Below are positions 39,401-50,109 of a DNA stretch of 64,000 nucleotides, one piece after another. Below the pieces are notes generated by a model. It did no database searches, had not been told where the DNA came from, and worked only from the letters and a program-made list of their open reading frames with translations. Source of the DNA: Anagrus nilaparvatae (lineage: Eukaryota > Arthropoda > Insecta > Hymenoptera > Mymaridae); assembly GCA_022575985.1 (NCBI GenBank), contig JAKSXM010000137.1:18556001-18620000 (forward strand), given 5' to 3'. Every line of letters begins with the position of its first letter. Within the stretch, counting starts at the first letter, position 1. The position numbers and the translations under genes were made by a program.

Positions 39401-41338
39401 TAAATAAAAAAACAAATATTTCTGGTATATTTTAAAATGATTTAATATATAATTTAAAAATCTACTTAAATATTTGAAAAAATTTGAAGAAAAAAATTTT
39501 CTTTATAATTTTTTCACTTTTTAAGTTATTTGCCATTATTTGAATTAAAAAAAATTGTCAGCAAAATTTTTTTTTCAGAGTAGTACTCAAAAATAAAAGT
39601 ATTCTTAATGCCCACATATTATGATTCTAAACTTTTTAAAGTTTTTAGAACCCCCTTCCCCTGTTTTGATGGTTTTAACCAAACATCCCACCATATGAAC
39701 ATGTTCATTGAAAACTTCTAATCTTAAATTCCTGTTTATGTGAAAATTTTAATTATTGAAATAATCTGGAAAACCCACTACATGAACTTCAAATTCTTAT
39801 TAATTAAATATTTCTTTTAAAATCTTCAAAGAAGTTTTAAGTACCTATTCAGTTTTTAAAAGCAAAAAGAAAATTCATAATTACTAATTATTTTTTAATT
39901 AGAAAAACAAGGCAACATTATAATGCATAATTATTAAAATATTACTCGTACAAGATAATATGTAATTTATTTTTGTGCATAATGTAAGAAAATATAATAG
40001 AACTTGAGAGTACAGAATATAATAAGAATTTACTATCCAGAAAATGACTAGTTTTGTATATGCAAGCATAAAAATAGAAATTATTATATTTTTTTTTCTC
40101 AAGTACGTTATAAAGTTTTTAAAAAATTGCAGTAGGTCTATATAGTTTTCAAAGATATTGCTTTTTTTTCAACGTTAAATGCATATTTTAGTTAGTTTAT
40201 TACTGCAATGTATTAGCTTGGATTTTATTTTTAAAATTTATTTTTTCATAATATTGTGGAGGGTAAAATGATGTAAAGAAACCAAAATTTTTTGACTTAT
40301 AAGCTCTGAAAACCAAATTTAAATTCAAGGTTAAATTATTTTTATTCATTGTTTAGAAAAAAAAAATTAGGATTTTTATTTTTTTAAGTAAAAACTCCAC
40401 TTTAATATCCAGCGCATTTAAAAAATATTACAATTTTCAATGAAATGCCTATGCCAATTTAATTGTCTTTATATAAAAAAAAATTTAATTTTATCTGAGT
40501 CCCATGCCTTTTTTTCCTTATAAAATAGTCATTAAAAGCAAACATTTTGGGAAAATGTAGCAAATTTTAAAAAAACGAATTTTTCTAAAAATACCCAATG
40601 ATGATATACATATAATCAGAGTTGGGTAAATATGACAGATATGGATTTTTTTCCATATCTATAGTCCATATTTTTTCATGTATGTGATCTATATCATATT
40701 AATATGAAATCCAAATATGACTAATTTTGTTTTTCAATATTAATGTAAGTGCCATAATATGGATTCGATATTTATATGGAAAAAAGTTGATTATAAATAT
40801 GGGTCCCATATATGAAAAAATATGGAATATTGATATGGAAAAAAAATCCATATCTGTCGTATTTGTCTAACTCTGTATATAATTCTAGGCCGATTCTAAC
40901 CGATTTTCAGAAGAAAAAAATATAATAAAGTAATTTCAAAAAAGTATTAAAGAAAATATGTACCTATCTTTAGATTAAAATTACTCGATTTAAAGCGGTG
41001 TTGAAAACGATAACTAAAAAGCAAGAAATGAGCGAGTTACCGATATCAGAACCGATTTGGCAAACATTTTGCAAGCATATTTGCGACCGGTAAAGCAGTT
41101 TTCTTTGATGTAATTAAATAACAGTAAAATTTTCTTACCTGTCGAAAGTAAGTTCTTGATGGTAACAGCATTCTTTGCAACCACTGCAACATCTTGAAGA
41201 AAAATCGGTTTCTCGATCGGTATCGTCAAAATCTTTTTCTGAACTTCCTGACACGAATCTCCAAGTTTTTCTTATAACATGAATTAAGCATAACGATTTT
41301 TCTGCTGGATTTGATTCTCGTGATTCTGATAATCCCAT
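9420..41338 (-). CDS. mwh: Multiple wing hairs: GBD/FH3-domain planar polarity effector
   Basis: Seven coding exons on the minus strand: 41139-41338, 19874-19946, 14143-14390, 13099-13381, 11387-11605, 11001-11315 and 9420-10925. All junctions keep frame and give 947 residues. Residues about 110-370 form a formin-type GTPase-binding/FH3 armadillo domain; recognisable pieces are FVQEFASEGISLLLELLRTV, RRAAIDELGCLECLW, and EGGRFRFLAGAL through AGLSFLNAFLKSAPKAQSKL. A coiled coil follows at about 360-430. The C-terminal 500 residues are Ser-rich and disordered, with an Asn-rich tract near 830-877. No FH1 or FH2 actin-assembly domain follows, and that architecture is what identifies Mwh. In Drosophila Mwh acts downstream of Frizzled/Inturned to repress ectopic actin prehairs. 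The start is the ATG at 41338, preceded by a likely 5' UTR and acceptor. The N-terminus has MGxxxS and a cysteine cluster (residues 50-58). A different FH3 protein is possible but less likely. Confidence 0.88.
11606..13098 (-). other. mwh intron with family B repeat
   Basis: A 1.5-kb intron between the mwh exons at 13099-13381 and 11387-11605. Its middle is occupied by a dispersed repeat at 12283-12545. The rest is AT-rich with no coding signal. Confidence 0.55.
12283..12545 (+). repeat. Dispersed repeat family B, copy 1
   Basis: It begins AACATGAAACATGTTCAT and ends GAACATGTTCCATGATCGTT followed by GGTTGTATAAACACACAAAC. The ends share an inverted GAACATGTTC core. The interior is unusually G-rich (GGGGAAGGGGCG, AGGGGGGCGG) and contains TTAGAATACTTTAGG-type words. 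An inverted copy lies at 25628-25875 and a rearranged one at 39035-39360. Confidence 0.65.
13382..14142 (-). other. mwh intron, no further feature
   Basis: A 761-bp AT-rich intron with a poly-A run near 13965-13980. Nothing else was recognised. Confidence 0.5.
14988..15137. repeat. 150-bp inverted-repeat element in an mwh intron
   Basis: The left arm (CTGGAAAGGGAGTTGGGCAA then TTGTCC) is matched in reverse complement by GGATAATTGCCCATCTCTCC followed by CTGG at 15113-15137. That is about 26 bases with a few mismatches around a 95-base centre. A MITE remnant is the simplest explanation. Confidence 0.55.
18052..18454. repeat. Palindromic MITE-like element, family A copy 2
   Basis: It starts CACTGTAAAAAGTAACTTCC and ends AAAGTCACTTTTTACAGTA. 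The interior carries the same GTAAATTTTCGAAAA-type stems as copies 1 and 3. The last base of the right terminus differs (CAGTA rather than CAGTG), suggesting an older copy. Confidence 0.72.
20479..20547. repeat. 69-bp double-hairpin palindrome
   Basis: The outer arms are TGTAAAAATTCTTGTCT and its near-complement AGACAAGAATTTTCACA. Inside, TGGGTTGTAAATTTACCACC is itself a hairpin and CCCAGA/TACCCAG words repeat. The layout resembles the 70-bp element at 59814-59883. Confidence 0.55.
22693..22994. repeat. MITE family D, complete copy
   Basis: The ends are TATATTAAGTATCAA and TTGATACTTAATATA, and the inverted repeat continues inward as GGGGCAAAAGT / ACTTTTGCG. The 302-bp interior is GC-richer than its surroundings and has more internal inverted words (CAAGGGCAAAA). 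A truncated relative lies at 59001-59160. Confidence 0.7.
25628..25875 (-). repeat. Dispersed repeat family B, copy 2 (inverted)
   Basis: It reads CTGGTTTGTGTTTTCACACA, then ACCAACGATCATGGAACATG, and ends CCCAATGAACATGTTCCATG. This is the reverse complement of copy 1 at 12283-12545, with matching C-rich blocks where copy 1 has G-rich ones. No coding capacity. Confidence 0.65.
33900..34600. repeat. Diverged ~142-bp tandem (satellite-like) array, locus 1
   Basis: The phrase TTTTTTGGG(T/C)C(G/T)CT(A/G)ATCA recurs near 34111, 34253 and 34394, a period of about 141-142 bases. Each unit carries CACCC(T/C)TAAA and a small palindrome of the form TACCCCTAAAAGGGGTG. The last part (about 34490-34590) repeats the unit in inverted orientation. 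The left edge has GTACTCCAGTCAAAATACGG, also present at the start of the related array at 61.1 kb. A 154-codon frame across the array is a by-product of the repeats. Confidence 0.75.
37753..38090. other. GC-richer, CpG-bearing patch inside the giant mwh intron
   Basis: This patch contains CG-rich words (TACGCCGGTCGCTCAA, CGCGAGGGCACACGCGTG) unlike the surrounding intron. On the minus strand a good splice donor follows GCGAATAGCGTAAAG (GTACTTAG, around 38022). It could be an alternative mwh first exon or promoter, or an old insertion. The two short open frames across it have no recognisable family. Confidence 0.3.
38999..39383. repeat. 385-bp TIR element containing family B sequence
   Basis: The arms TTGAGATTCAGG(A/G)GCAGAG then CACCGACTCATAAA(A/G)TTTTAAC match in reverse complement at the two ends (38999-39040 and about 39343-39383), about 40 bases with two mismatches. 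The interior holds rearranged family B sequence, including GGAACATATTCATTGGATGG and ACACAACCAACGAGCATGGA. This is either a composite insertion or the more complete form of family B. Confidence 0.7.
40617..40875. mobile_element. Non-autonomous hAT-like MITE with 8-bp target duplication
   Basis: The 259-bp element starts CAGAGTTGGGTAAATATGAC and ends with the complement of CAGAGTTAGACAAATACGAC. The inverted repeats continue as AGATATGGATTTTTT. Flanks are CATATAAT (40609-40616) and TATATAAT (40876-40883), an 8-bp duplication with one mismatch. A CAGRG terminus with an 8-bp duplication is the hallmark of the hAT superfamily. There is no transposase frame. Confidence 0.8.
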
Positions 41339-41432
41339 TTTTGAATATTTTTTATTTTAATCTTCTCATTATTTATTATCCAACGACGAATTTTTAGTAA
41401 AATGATTTTTTCTTAAATTTTCTAACATCTTT
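41339..41432 (-). other. Probable 5' UTR part of the mwh first coding exon
   Basis: On the minus strand a consensus acceptor (TTATGTTTCAG) ends at 41433, and the sequence from there to the ATG at 41338 has no upstream in-frame coding potential. This suggests that the coding exon begins with about 94 untranslated bases and that one or more non-coding exons lie further upstream. Confidence 0.4.
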
Positions 41433-41899
41433 CTGAAACATAAATAATATTTTATTTATAACAAACGTTTATGGACAAAAAAATTCTATAAATATCCTAT
41501 CTTATCCTATATAAATATAAATTTCTAACTATGTTTATATGTATATATATCTGTGTGTGTGTCCGAACGCGATAAATTAGGCTAGGTTTTATTTCCATTG
41601 ATAACGGCAAAGATTTTGTATGTTAAAAAAAAATTTTGACTTGATTTTCAAAAAAAAGCCTAAATAACTGAAAAGTATCGAAAAAGTTTAACGTGGGAAA
41701 AAATTTCTTTAAATTTGGGAGTATTTTTACGAATCCACCTAAATTTTCAAGTTAATCAGTTCTGTGAAAAATTATAATAATTTTTCGAAATTTATAAAAG
41801 GACTAATCCTCTGTAAATTTCTAATTATTTATCTAAGTATGTCTTAACGCGAATCACTGGAATAAGATAATAGAAAAATATCAATTTTTTTTTTTTTTC

Positions 41900-43180
41900 A
41901 ATATTTCGTTCCTTGGTACCGAAAAAGATTTGAAACGATTAAAAACTTAAGTCAATATGATCCACCGGGCCAGAGAGCCCAAAAAACCTGATATAGATGG
42001 ATTTAAGTGAGTTAAAAAATTTTTTCATTTTCAGAAATTTTGACTGTATTCTTATAAAACGATTTGAATTGGTTAAAATTCTTTAGAAACCAAGTTTTCT
42101 AACAAAAAAACTGCTGATGAAATAGGGGAACTGGATTTTCATGACAATTTTTATTTTGGCCAAAATCGAAAGGGATATGGAAAAATTTCAGATTTTTTTT
42201 TTCTTCAAATTTTTCGTTGTTTGGTACAGAAAATGGTTTGAAACAGTTAAAAACTTAAATCAATATGGTTTACCGGGCCAAAGAGCCTAAAAAAGCTGAT
42301 ATAAACAGATTTAAGTGAGTTTTAAAATTTTTGCATTTTTGAAATTTGGGCTGTATTCGCTCTAAACCATTTGAATTGGTTAAAATTCTTTATAAACCAA
42401 GTTTTCTAATAAAAAAAGTGCTGGTGAAATGGGTAAACAGCATTTTCTTGAAAATTCTTATTTTGGCCAAAATCGAAAGGGGTATGTATGGAAAAATGTC
42501 TAATTTTTTTTTTTTTCAAATTTTTCGTTGTTTGTTACAGAAAATGGTTTGAAACAGTTAAAAACTTAAATCAATATGGTTTACCGGGCCAAAGAGCCCA
42601 AAAAAGCTGATATAAACGGATTTAAGTGAGTTTGCAAACCCAAGTAAAAAAGTGAATATATTTTCAATATATTGTTTTTGAAATATATTGTAAATATATT
42701 GTAAATATATTCTAAATATATTGTTTATGTTTTATTTAACCTAAAAACTAAAAAAACATAATTTTTAGGTTGTGTAAAATATAAACAATATATTGATAAT
42801 ATATTGATAATATATTGATAATATATTGAGAATATATTTACAATATATTTACAATATATTTCAAAAACAATATATTGAAAATATATTCTCTTTTTTACTT
42901 GGGAATTTTTGGATTTTTAGAAATTTTGGCTTTATTCACTTAAAACCACTTGAAATGGCTAAAATTCCTTATAAACCAAGTTTTCTAATAAAAAAAGTGC
43001 TAATTAAATAGGGGAATTTCTCGACAATTTTTATTTTTCCCAAGGAAAAATGTCAGATTTTATTTTTTTTTTAATTTTTCGTTGTTTGGTACCGAAAAAG
43101 GTTTGTAACAGTTAAAAATTTATATCAAATATGGTTCACCGGACCAGAGAGCTCAAAAAACCTTATATAAATGGATTAGG
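41900..43180 (+). repeat. Tandem array of a ~310-bp unit
   Basis: AAAACTTAA(G/A)TCAATATG recurs at about 41942, 42249 and 42560 (spacing 307 and 311), and a diverged fourth unit recurs at 43114. The units share TTTCGTTGTTTGGTACAGAA, CACCGGGCCAGAGAGCCCAA and ACCAAGTTTTCTAA(T/C)AAAAA. The 554-base gap before the last unit is explained by a 265-bp MITE inserted at 42639-42903, leaving 289 bases. Confidence 0.82.
42639..42903. mobile_element. 265-bp palindromic MITE nested in the 310-bp array
   Basis: The ends are CCCAAGTAAAAAAGTGAATA and TATTCTCTTTTTTACTTGGG. Both arms are chains of AATATATTG/CAATATATT words, and the centre is an inverted AACCTAAAAA / TTTTTAGGTT. The sequences on either side match contiguous unit sequence in the neighbouring repeats, showing an insertion into an existing array. 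There is no coding frame. Confidence 0.8.
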
Positions 43181-43186
43181 TGTTTA

Positions 43187-43500
43187 ATCCTAAAATCAAA
43201 AGGGGGGTAGGGATCAAATGTATCCGATGATATCCGGGAGAGGGGGATCAAATGGGACTTCTATTTAGGTAATTTCGATTTAGGGACTTGGAATAATTCA
43301 GGTTTAGGAACTTGTAAGAGTTTTAGGAACTTGAGTTTAGAATCGTAACTTTTATAAAAGGCGATAATTACAAATTATAAAAGTAGCAAATTGTATTGTA
43401 ATGTTACACGAAATTTGTGCATTATACCTAGTCCTCAGCTGTAGTAAGCATGTTTCATACGTTTAGGTTGTGTTTACACAAACCGTTTATAAGTTTTTTT
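43187..43500 (+). repeat. Dispersed repeat family C, copy 1
   Basis: Features shared with copies at 50.1-50.6 and 51.9-52.2 kb are GGGGGATCAAATGGGACTT, (A/T)ATTTCGATTTAGGGACTT, TTTAGAATC(G/T)TAAC, GATAATTACAAATTATAAAA and a tail GTGTTTACACAAACCG. The middle also shares TAGGGACTTGGAATA-type words with family B. No frame. Confidence 0.6.
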
Positions 43501-46500
43501 CTAATATTGATATCCTAATACTCATGATTATTACAGCAGGAGTTAGTGATTTAAAAGAAAAAAAAAATATAATTTAAATTTAATTATTTAAAATCTCATA
43601 TAGTGTGCAAAAATTTATTAAACTAATTATTTCGTCGCGTTTAGTTTACTCAAATAATTTTTTGCAATTTCACGAGTTTTTTTTACTTAAATAAGTCATT
43701 TAATACAAATTATTTTCTTTAATTAAAAAAGATAAAATTTAGTTTAAAAAATGTATAAATTTAAATAAAATTAGACAATTAAAAAAAAAAAATTAATTAC
43801 ATTTTCTCTTGATTTATACTTTATTCCATTTACCTATAATTACAATGATACACATATTTACTTTATAATTACAAAGAATTTAATTACTTAATGATTGCTC
43901 TAAAAATTTAATTTTATGTTATATACATACATTTTTTTTTCAATCAAGTATAATAACGGCAATTCAAATAAAAAATATATTTAACATATTGCATTTTTTA
44001 AATAAAATTAATATTTTATTCTGACAATATGCAATTTATAAAATACAAAAAAAAGGTTAAAAAAAAGTATATATAAAAAAAGAAAATGATGTATATTTAT
44101 ATTCTTTTTAGAGATATACCTTGAGAACCAACTGACCTGTTTGTCCTTCCTTGTGGTTCTCTTTGAAAAATTAACGGTTTGGATAGTAAAGTTAAGAATG
44201 TAGTTCTAGTATTTTTTGTGCCCTTTTTTTTAAATAATAATAATAAAAACAGCTATATATGACACCTTTTTTTTTGTTTATTTATTGTGTATAAAATAAT
44301 CTTTGATTATCTTGGTTATAAATTTGATACCGTGTGTATGTAGGTAGATAAGATCAAATTTATTTGCTAGTACTAGAATGATACTTGGGAAATAGTATAG
44401 AGTAAAATTGAATATGTTTAATGTGGTTTAACTGTTAAAAAATTCTGAAAATTATTTTATTCAGATCAATTGTTAATCAGTAACCAGGTTACTTGAAGGT
44501 AAATTAAATTCTGTCAAGTATTAAAAGTGGTGCGAAAACAGATGGCTCATTATCGTTTTTTTTGCAAAAGTGACGTACAACACGTTTCCGACTAACAAAT
44601 GCATTGATTTAAAAAATTTTTTTTTTTAAATTTTCAATTTCAATTAGTTTTTGATGGTACGCCATAAAAATCAACATGATTTAATGTTTTAACTACTATA
44701 AAACATAAAAATATAGCAAAAAAGCCTTTACCGTTCCCTGTCACAAAGGAGATTTCTATACTTTGAGTGTCTATCACTCACACCTATCAATTAATTTTCA
44801 AAAAATTTTATTTGGGGATTAATTGATATATCATAAGGTTAAACTTTTTCCATATAGAAAAAATTTAAACTTACTTTTACTAATTATTATAAGGGTGAGA
44901 AGGTGTGTCACACGATTTTACAAAATTTTTACGTAATACGTAATTTTTTATATTAAATTAGATTTCTCTTCATAAAAACATTTTTAAAACCTCTAAATCG
45001 CATAAATGACAATTTAAATACATAAAAAATAAATTCTCACACCAAGAGCTCTTTAAGAGGTCGTTAAATAGGAAAACAAAATCAGTTTAAGTTCAGAAAT
45101 CACGAAAGGACAAAAACAAAAGCCTTTACCGTACCCCCATGGATCTCCGATTCAGAAGCGTTGCAATTAAAATATTAAAAACTTAGCAAGTTTCAATCAT
45201 AAAAATACTTTACTTTCCAAACGGAAAAGTTTTTTTGTTCATTTGTCTACGAATTATTTTGATTTTTCTATAAAAAAGCCTTTACCGTTCCTGCCTTTAC
45301 CGTTCCTCTTTTTTTTAAAAATTATTCAATATTTTTAAAATTTACTTCCAAAACTCGTTTTTTTTGTAAGAATTCTTTAAAAATATATGATATTGTTCTC
45401 TACAATACATAAAACCTTGAAAAATTCATATATTAAGGCCGTATGTAACGATTTTGGTTTTTAATGGTTTTAAGCTGTTTTTACCTTATAATTGTATGAA
45501 AAAACGTAATAAATTGATGTAAAAGGTTCGTTATGGTGATTTTTATGCAACACTGAATAACTATTGGTGAAAAAAGTCTAAAAAGCCTTGTTTGGACTTT
45601 AAAAAAGGAATTTTTTATTTTTATTTTTTGAAAGCTATTTTTTCAAAAAAAATGAAAACGAGCCAGATACGAAAGACTTATTATTAAAATGTTAGCAAAA
45701 TTACAATTTTTGATAAAAATGAATTGTATTGAAACATTTAGTGATGAAAAATCGTGGTTGAAAAGGCTTGAAAAGAATCTTACAAAAAAAAAATTTGAGC
45801 ATCCGAAAATTGATAACTATTTTATTATACCATTGGATCCTATCTTTCTAGGTCCTCAAGGCCCATTGGAAATAAGGAAGGTTGATTTTTAACATAATAT
45901 ACTGATTCGTATCCATTTGATTTTATTTTTTGTTCCAAATATACTGGGGACTCCATTTCTCAAATTCATTAAAAAAAAAATAAAAATTTGCAAAGTATAT
46001 TCAGATAAAACCTCTGATACAAATGATTAATGAAAAATTTCCTACACACGATTAATATTTATTTACTTATTAATAAATTTTCTACACATACAATAAAAAA
46101 TATTTGAAAGTACATAAATTAAAGAAAAAATATTATATTATTTAAAAAAATTAATAGTACATTTGATTTACTAGAATGAAAGTTTTTCTTCTTTCATATA
46201 TAATACATTATAATGAAAAAAATTTATTTTGAATATAATATAAATAAATATGAAAGTTACATAAAAGAAAATATTTTTATGTAGAAAAAAAATTAATTCA
46301 AATATGTACGTTTATTATATTCAAAATAAATAATCACATTGTAATAAATTATATTTTTTAAAAAAGTTTAGTATATAAATAATAGACGTTGAATTTTTTT
46401 ATAAAGTTTAATAAGGATATATGTATGTGTAAGTTGAAAAATATTTATTTATTCATAATAATATATTAAAAATAATTAGTTATATATAATATTATTAACT

Positions 46501-47996
46501 TTCTCTATTTATTAGTTTTTAATAATGATAAAAAAAATTTTTATTTTAATTTATTTTAATTTAATTTGTAGAATTTAAATAAATGGAATGGTTTTTATAT
46601 GGGAAATTGAGTTTAGGCTTTTAAGAAATTAGAATATTAATGGCTTAAAATTTTATTATTTTTTTTTATTCAAATTATTCTCGTAAGTGAAATGTGGAAG
46701 CAGAATTTAGGTCCTCAAGGATTTCCTAGTTGTTTGGTTACTGTAAGCTTTAGCCTTTCTAGAGTCTTGGAATTTTAGAACACCGAAATTTTCGACATGT
46801 TAATTCTTAACTAAAATATTTGGTCGAAAATTTTATTATAAAAAAAAGTAGCATATTTTAATAAACTAATGTAAATTTACATAAATAAATTTATAGGATC
46901 GATCACCTATAGTGATGTACTTACAACTAAGCTATATTTTTTTTAAGTTCGAAAAATTAAAAATTATATTTCCAGGTCTTAAGGAGGCCCTTGGCCTAAA
47001 AAAAAAATTTTCTTTAAAAGTGGTGAAATTAAATAAAATTCGGCCGGAAAAATTAAACAAAATCTAAAAAATTCCACAAAAAGAACGGTTTTTTTTAGGT
47101 TTTTGGGTATCTGTCCTGATCTACAGGTCTAATTCTAACAGGAATCAGTGAGTTTTTTGATAAATTTCCAGATGTTACTACTTAGGTTAAATTTGGTTCC
47201 AAGGGCCAAATCACTGTACTTATTCAAATGTAGTCTTTCGACAAGAATCAAACTAGTACAATGTAGAAAGTGAAGATATCATATTCAAGAAAAATTAATT
47301 ATTTCTTGTATATGTATGTTTACATTTTTTTTGGTTAAAGATCTGTAAATAATGAGTGTCATAATTTTCAAGAAAACCAGCACTAGTAACCACAAAAAGA
47401 GTAAAAGTAACGCGTAATGACTTTTTCTTTTGTTAAATTATATCTTAATTTCTCAAATCACTCAGGTATAAAATTGTCACCACAATAGACTTAATTGTGT
47501 TTGTTTTATTTTTTCTTCTTTTGATATTTTTTTAAATACACTAATACACACAAAGAATTAATAAAATTTGTTGATATCAAATTTTTTACACTGGTACAGA
47601 TATTTATTAGTGCGAAAATTGCTAGAAAATTAACATGAAACAAAAAATAATTTGATAATTTAGTTTTTATGACAATTTAGCTTTAGGATTTTCATTTTCT
47701 TTAATGCATATAATTTATTATTTTATAATTAGGAAGAAAGGCGAAATTTTACGCTTTCAAGCAGTTAGTTTAAGTGAATATCTTGGTTGATGACTTGGGA
47801 GGGTAACTTAAGTTAATTCACAAAATTACAGTCTACGCTCATGAAAGCAGTTTTAATTTTTTCAAAAAAGAATAATTTGTTGCCCCAAATTACTGTAATT
47901 TTGAATTCAGTATTTTGTATAAAACTCTGATTTACATTCAAATCCTTTGCCTGGCTACTCAATCCACCTATTTAAAATGGATAGTATTCTATGCTA

Positions 47997-48349
47997 CACT
48001 GTAAAAAGTAACTTCTTAGATTCACAAAAAAAATATAAAATTTTTGAAAATTTTCAAAAATAATCGTAAAACTAAACTTAGTATATTAACAACAAATTCG
48101 AGAATTCTCGATTTTTTCTTGTGAATTTACGACAAAATTTGTAAATTAGCAAATATTTTTTGTAAATTTTCGAAAAAAAATTGTAAATTATCAATTTTTC
48201 TCGTGAATTTACAAAAAAAAAATTGGAAAACTCAAATTTTTAGTTAATATACTAAATTTAGTAAATTTACGAATTTTTTCGAAAAATTACTAATTTTTTG
48301 AAAATATTCTATTTTTTTTGTGAATCTAAGAAAGTTACTTTTTACAGTG
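47997..48349. repeat. Palindromic MITE-like element, family A copy 3
   Basis: It begins CACTGTAAAAAGTAACTTCT and ends AAGTTACTTTTTACAGTG, with the same internal stem-forming words as copies 1 and 2. It is flanked by TA on both sides (47995-47996, 48350-48351), a possible 2-bp target duplication. Confidence 0.75.
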
Positions 48350-49092
48350 TAGTTAATAATTTGAATTTAAGGAATAATTATCAACTGATGATGCTATAAG
48401 TTAAGTAACAAATTTTGTCTATGATAGTTTTGATCAATTAGATTTGGTCAAGGAATGATAGAAAAATAGAAAGTTTAATTGTTTTTATCCCTACAAATAA
48501 TTCCACCTAATTTTTCATGAAAAACATTTTCCATCCACAAAATATATCAAAAATGCATAATTAGTTAATAATTATATGCAGTGATAAAATTTTCACACTT
48601 GTTACGTAATGCACTATTTTTCAGAATTTTTATTACGTATTTAAAGATACTAATCTAATTACAACAATAGCAATAAAATTTATATTTTATTTAGCAAGAA
48701 ATTTTAATTTTTATTGTTTATATGTACAAATAAAATAAATTATATACCCAAGAGAAAAAAAAAATTATATAATTGATCTCGTAATTTATAGCAGACTAAT
48801 AAATTAAATAAAACTAATTAAAAACAATCATAATAGTACTTATAATTTCAATAATTATTATATTTAAATACCTAATTTTGTTTGTACATAAATTACTAAA
48901 AAAAATTTAGATAATTAGATTGTAAAAAGATAAAATTTTTATGCAAATAAAATTAGAATACAAAAAGATTAACAAGCAATTACATAAATATGTAATACAT
49001 GCATGTGTTATAAAATGAACAAAAAAAAAATCTAGTATTTCGCTTGAATTATTTTATTCAGTAACTTGGATAACATAATATCATATAAAAAT

Positions 49093-49160
49093 CTAGGAGA
49101 TCCGTACGACGTAATGCACTAGATCATACAGCGTGCGATGCTCATATCCAGATCTCCTAG
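49093..49160. repeat. Short CpG-containing inverted repeat upstream of mwh
   Basis: CTAGGAGATC (49093-49102) is exactly mirrored by GATCTCCTAG (49151-49160). The loop is rich in CG (CCGTACGACG, GCGTGCGATG), unusual for this window. It lies 110 bases downstream, on the minus strand, of the candidate 5' exon donor. Function unknown. Confidence 0.4.
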
Positions 49161-49269
49161 CGCGCAAAAATCTCAACCAATTTATTATTGTGTATAATTA
49201 CCTTTATATTATATATATATAACCACATTTATATTACACATAGAAAGAGAGAGAGATGATCTGACTTAC

Positions 49270-49400
49270 TTTTCGCCAACGCGGAAGCAAAAAAACTGTA
49301 TAACGCTATCATTTTTTTATTTAGAAAAATTTTTTTTTCAAACTTTTGTAGGTACTTTTTTTATTGTATCTGTAGCTAGAAAATTGTGAGACTTGAGTTG
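49270..49400 (-). other. Candidate distal non-coding first exon of mwh
   Basis: On the minus strand, CCGCGTTGGCGAAAA is followed by a near-perfect donor GTAAGTCAG (49269 downward). The exon is CG-containing, unlike its surroundings. The proposed mwh acceptor at 41433 would be about 7.8 kb downstream. A minus-strand TATAAATATATATAA lies further upstream near 49420-49440. The right boundary is a guess. This rests on splice and composition signals only. Confidence 0.3.
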
Positions 49401-50109
49401 TAAATACTAAACCACACGAATGTTATATATATTTATAATGATAGACAAGTTATTAACTCGTAATTTTCAAACATAAAATTATTTGGTTTTTTGTTTTTTC
49501 TTTTTTTTCACAAATATATATATACCTTTTTTATACTCTTACACTTATAATCATTCTTATTAAATTCTAGATTATTTACGGTATTTATTTTTCTTTTCTT
49601 TACTTTTTCTTGTACTTTTATTATTTTCCTTGCGAATTTTTTTTTTTTGGTTTATACGTTTTTATGAAAATAAAAAAACCGTTTTTTTTTTTCTTTAAAA
49701 TTGTACCAATTTATGGATACGTACGTGTAATTATTTTTATTGTTTTAAAAAAATTTTTATCTTTATTTTAAATAAAAAGAATAATTTGAGAAAATATTTT
49801 TATAGTATTGAAATCTTACTGTATTTCTTTGCGAATTAAGCCCTATGTTAAAAAAATAGTATTAAAACAACAAAGAATATCTGGGATCTTGGCAGATTCT
49901 GATTAGAATTTATGAGATCAACTTTTTCAGATGAAAATTTAGAAAAATTCTAAAGCTATTTTCGGATTCCTTGAGGTTTTGCTAAAGTTTCCCTTTTTCA
50001 GGTAAATTTTAGATATTTCTGAAAGTCTGTACAAAAAAATGAGGCGTGCCGAAAATTCTGACTGGAGACTTATTTTTAATTTTAAATTATTTTTAACATG
50101 TTTATAGAG

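Larger units (their letters stand above)
19947..41138 (-). other. Giant mwh intron (21.2 kb) filled with repeats
   Basis: This intron separates the N-terminal coding exon from the rest of mwh. Identified contents are a 69-bp palindrome (20479-20547), family D (22693-22994), family B (25628-25875), a satellite array (about 33900-34600), a GC-richer patch (37753-38090), a TIR element (38999-39383) and an hAT-like MITE (40617-40875). The remaining stretches, including 26-33.6 kb and 34.7-37.7 kb, are AT-rich with no supported gene. Enhancers could lie here but cannot be recognised by eye. Confidence 0.55.

Noticed and set aside
45689..45892. 67-codon plus-strand frame.
   Set aside because: No recognisable family, no flanking exons with consistent frame; probably chance or decayed mobile-element sequence.
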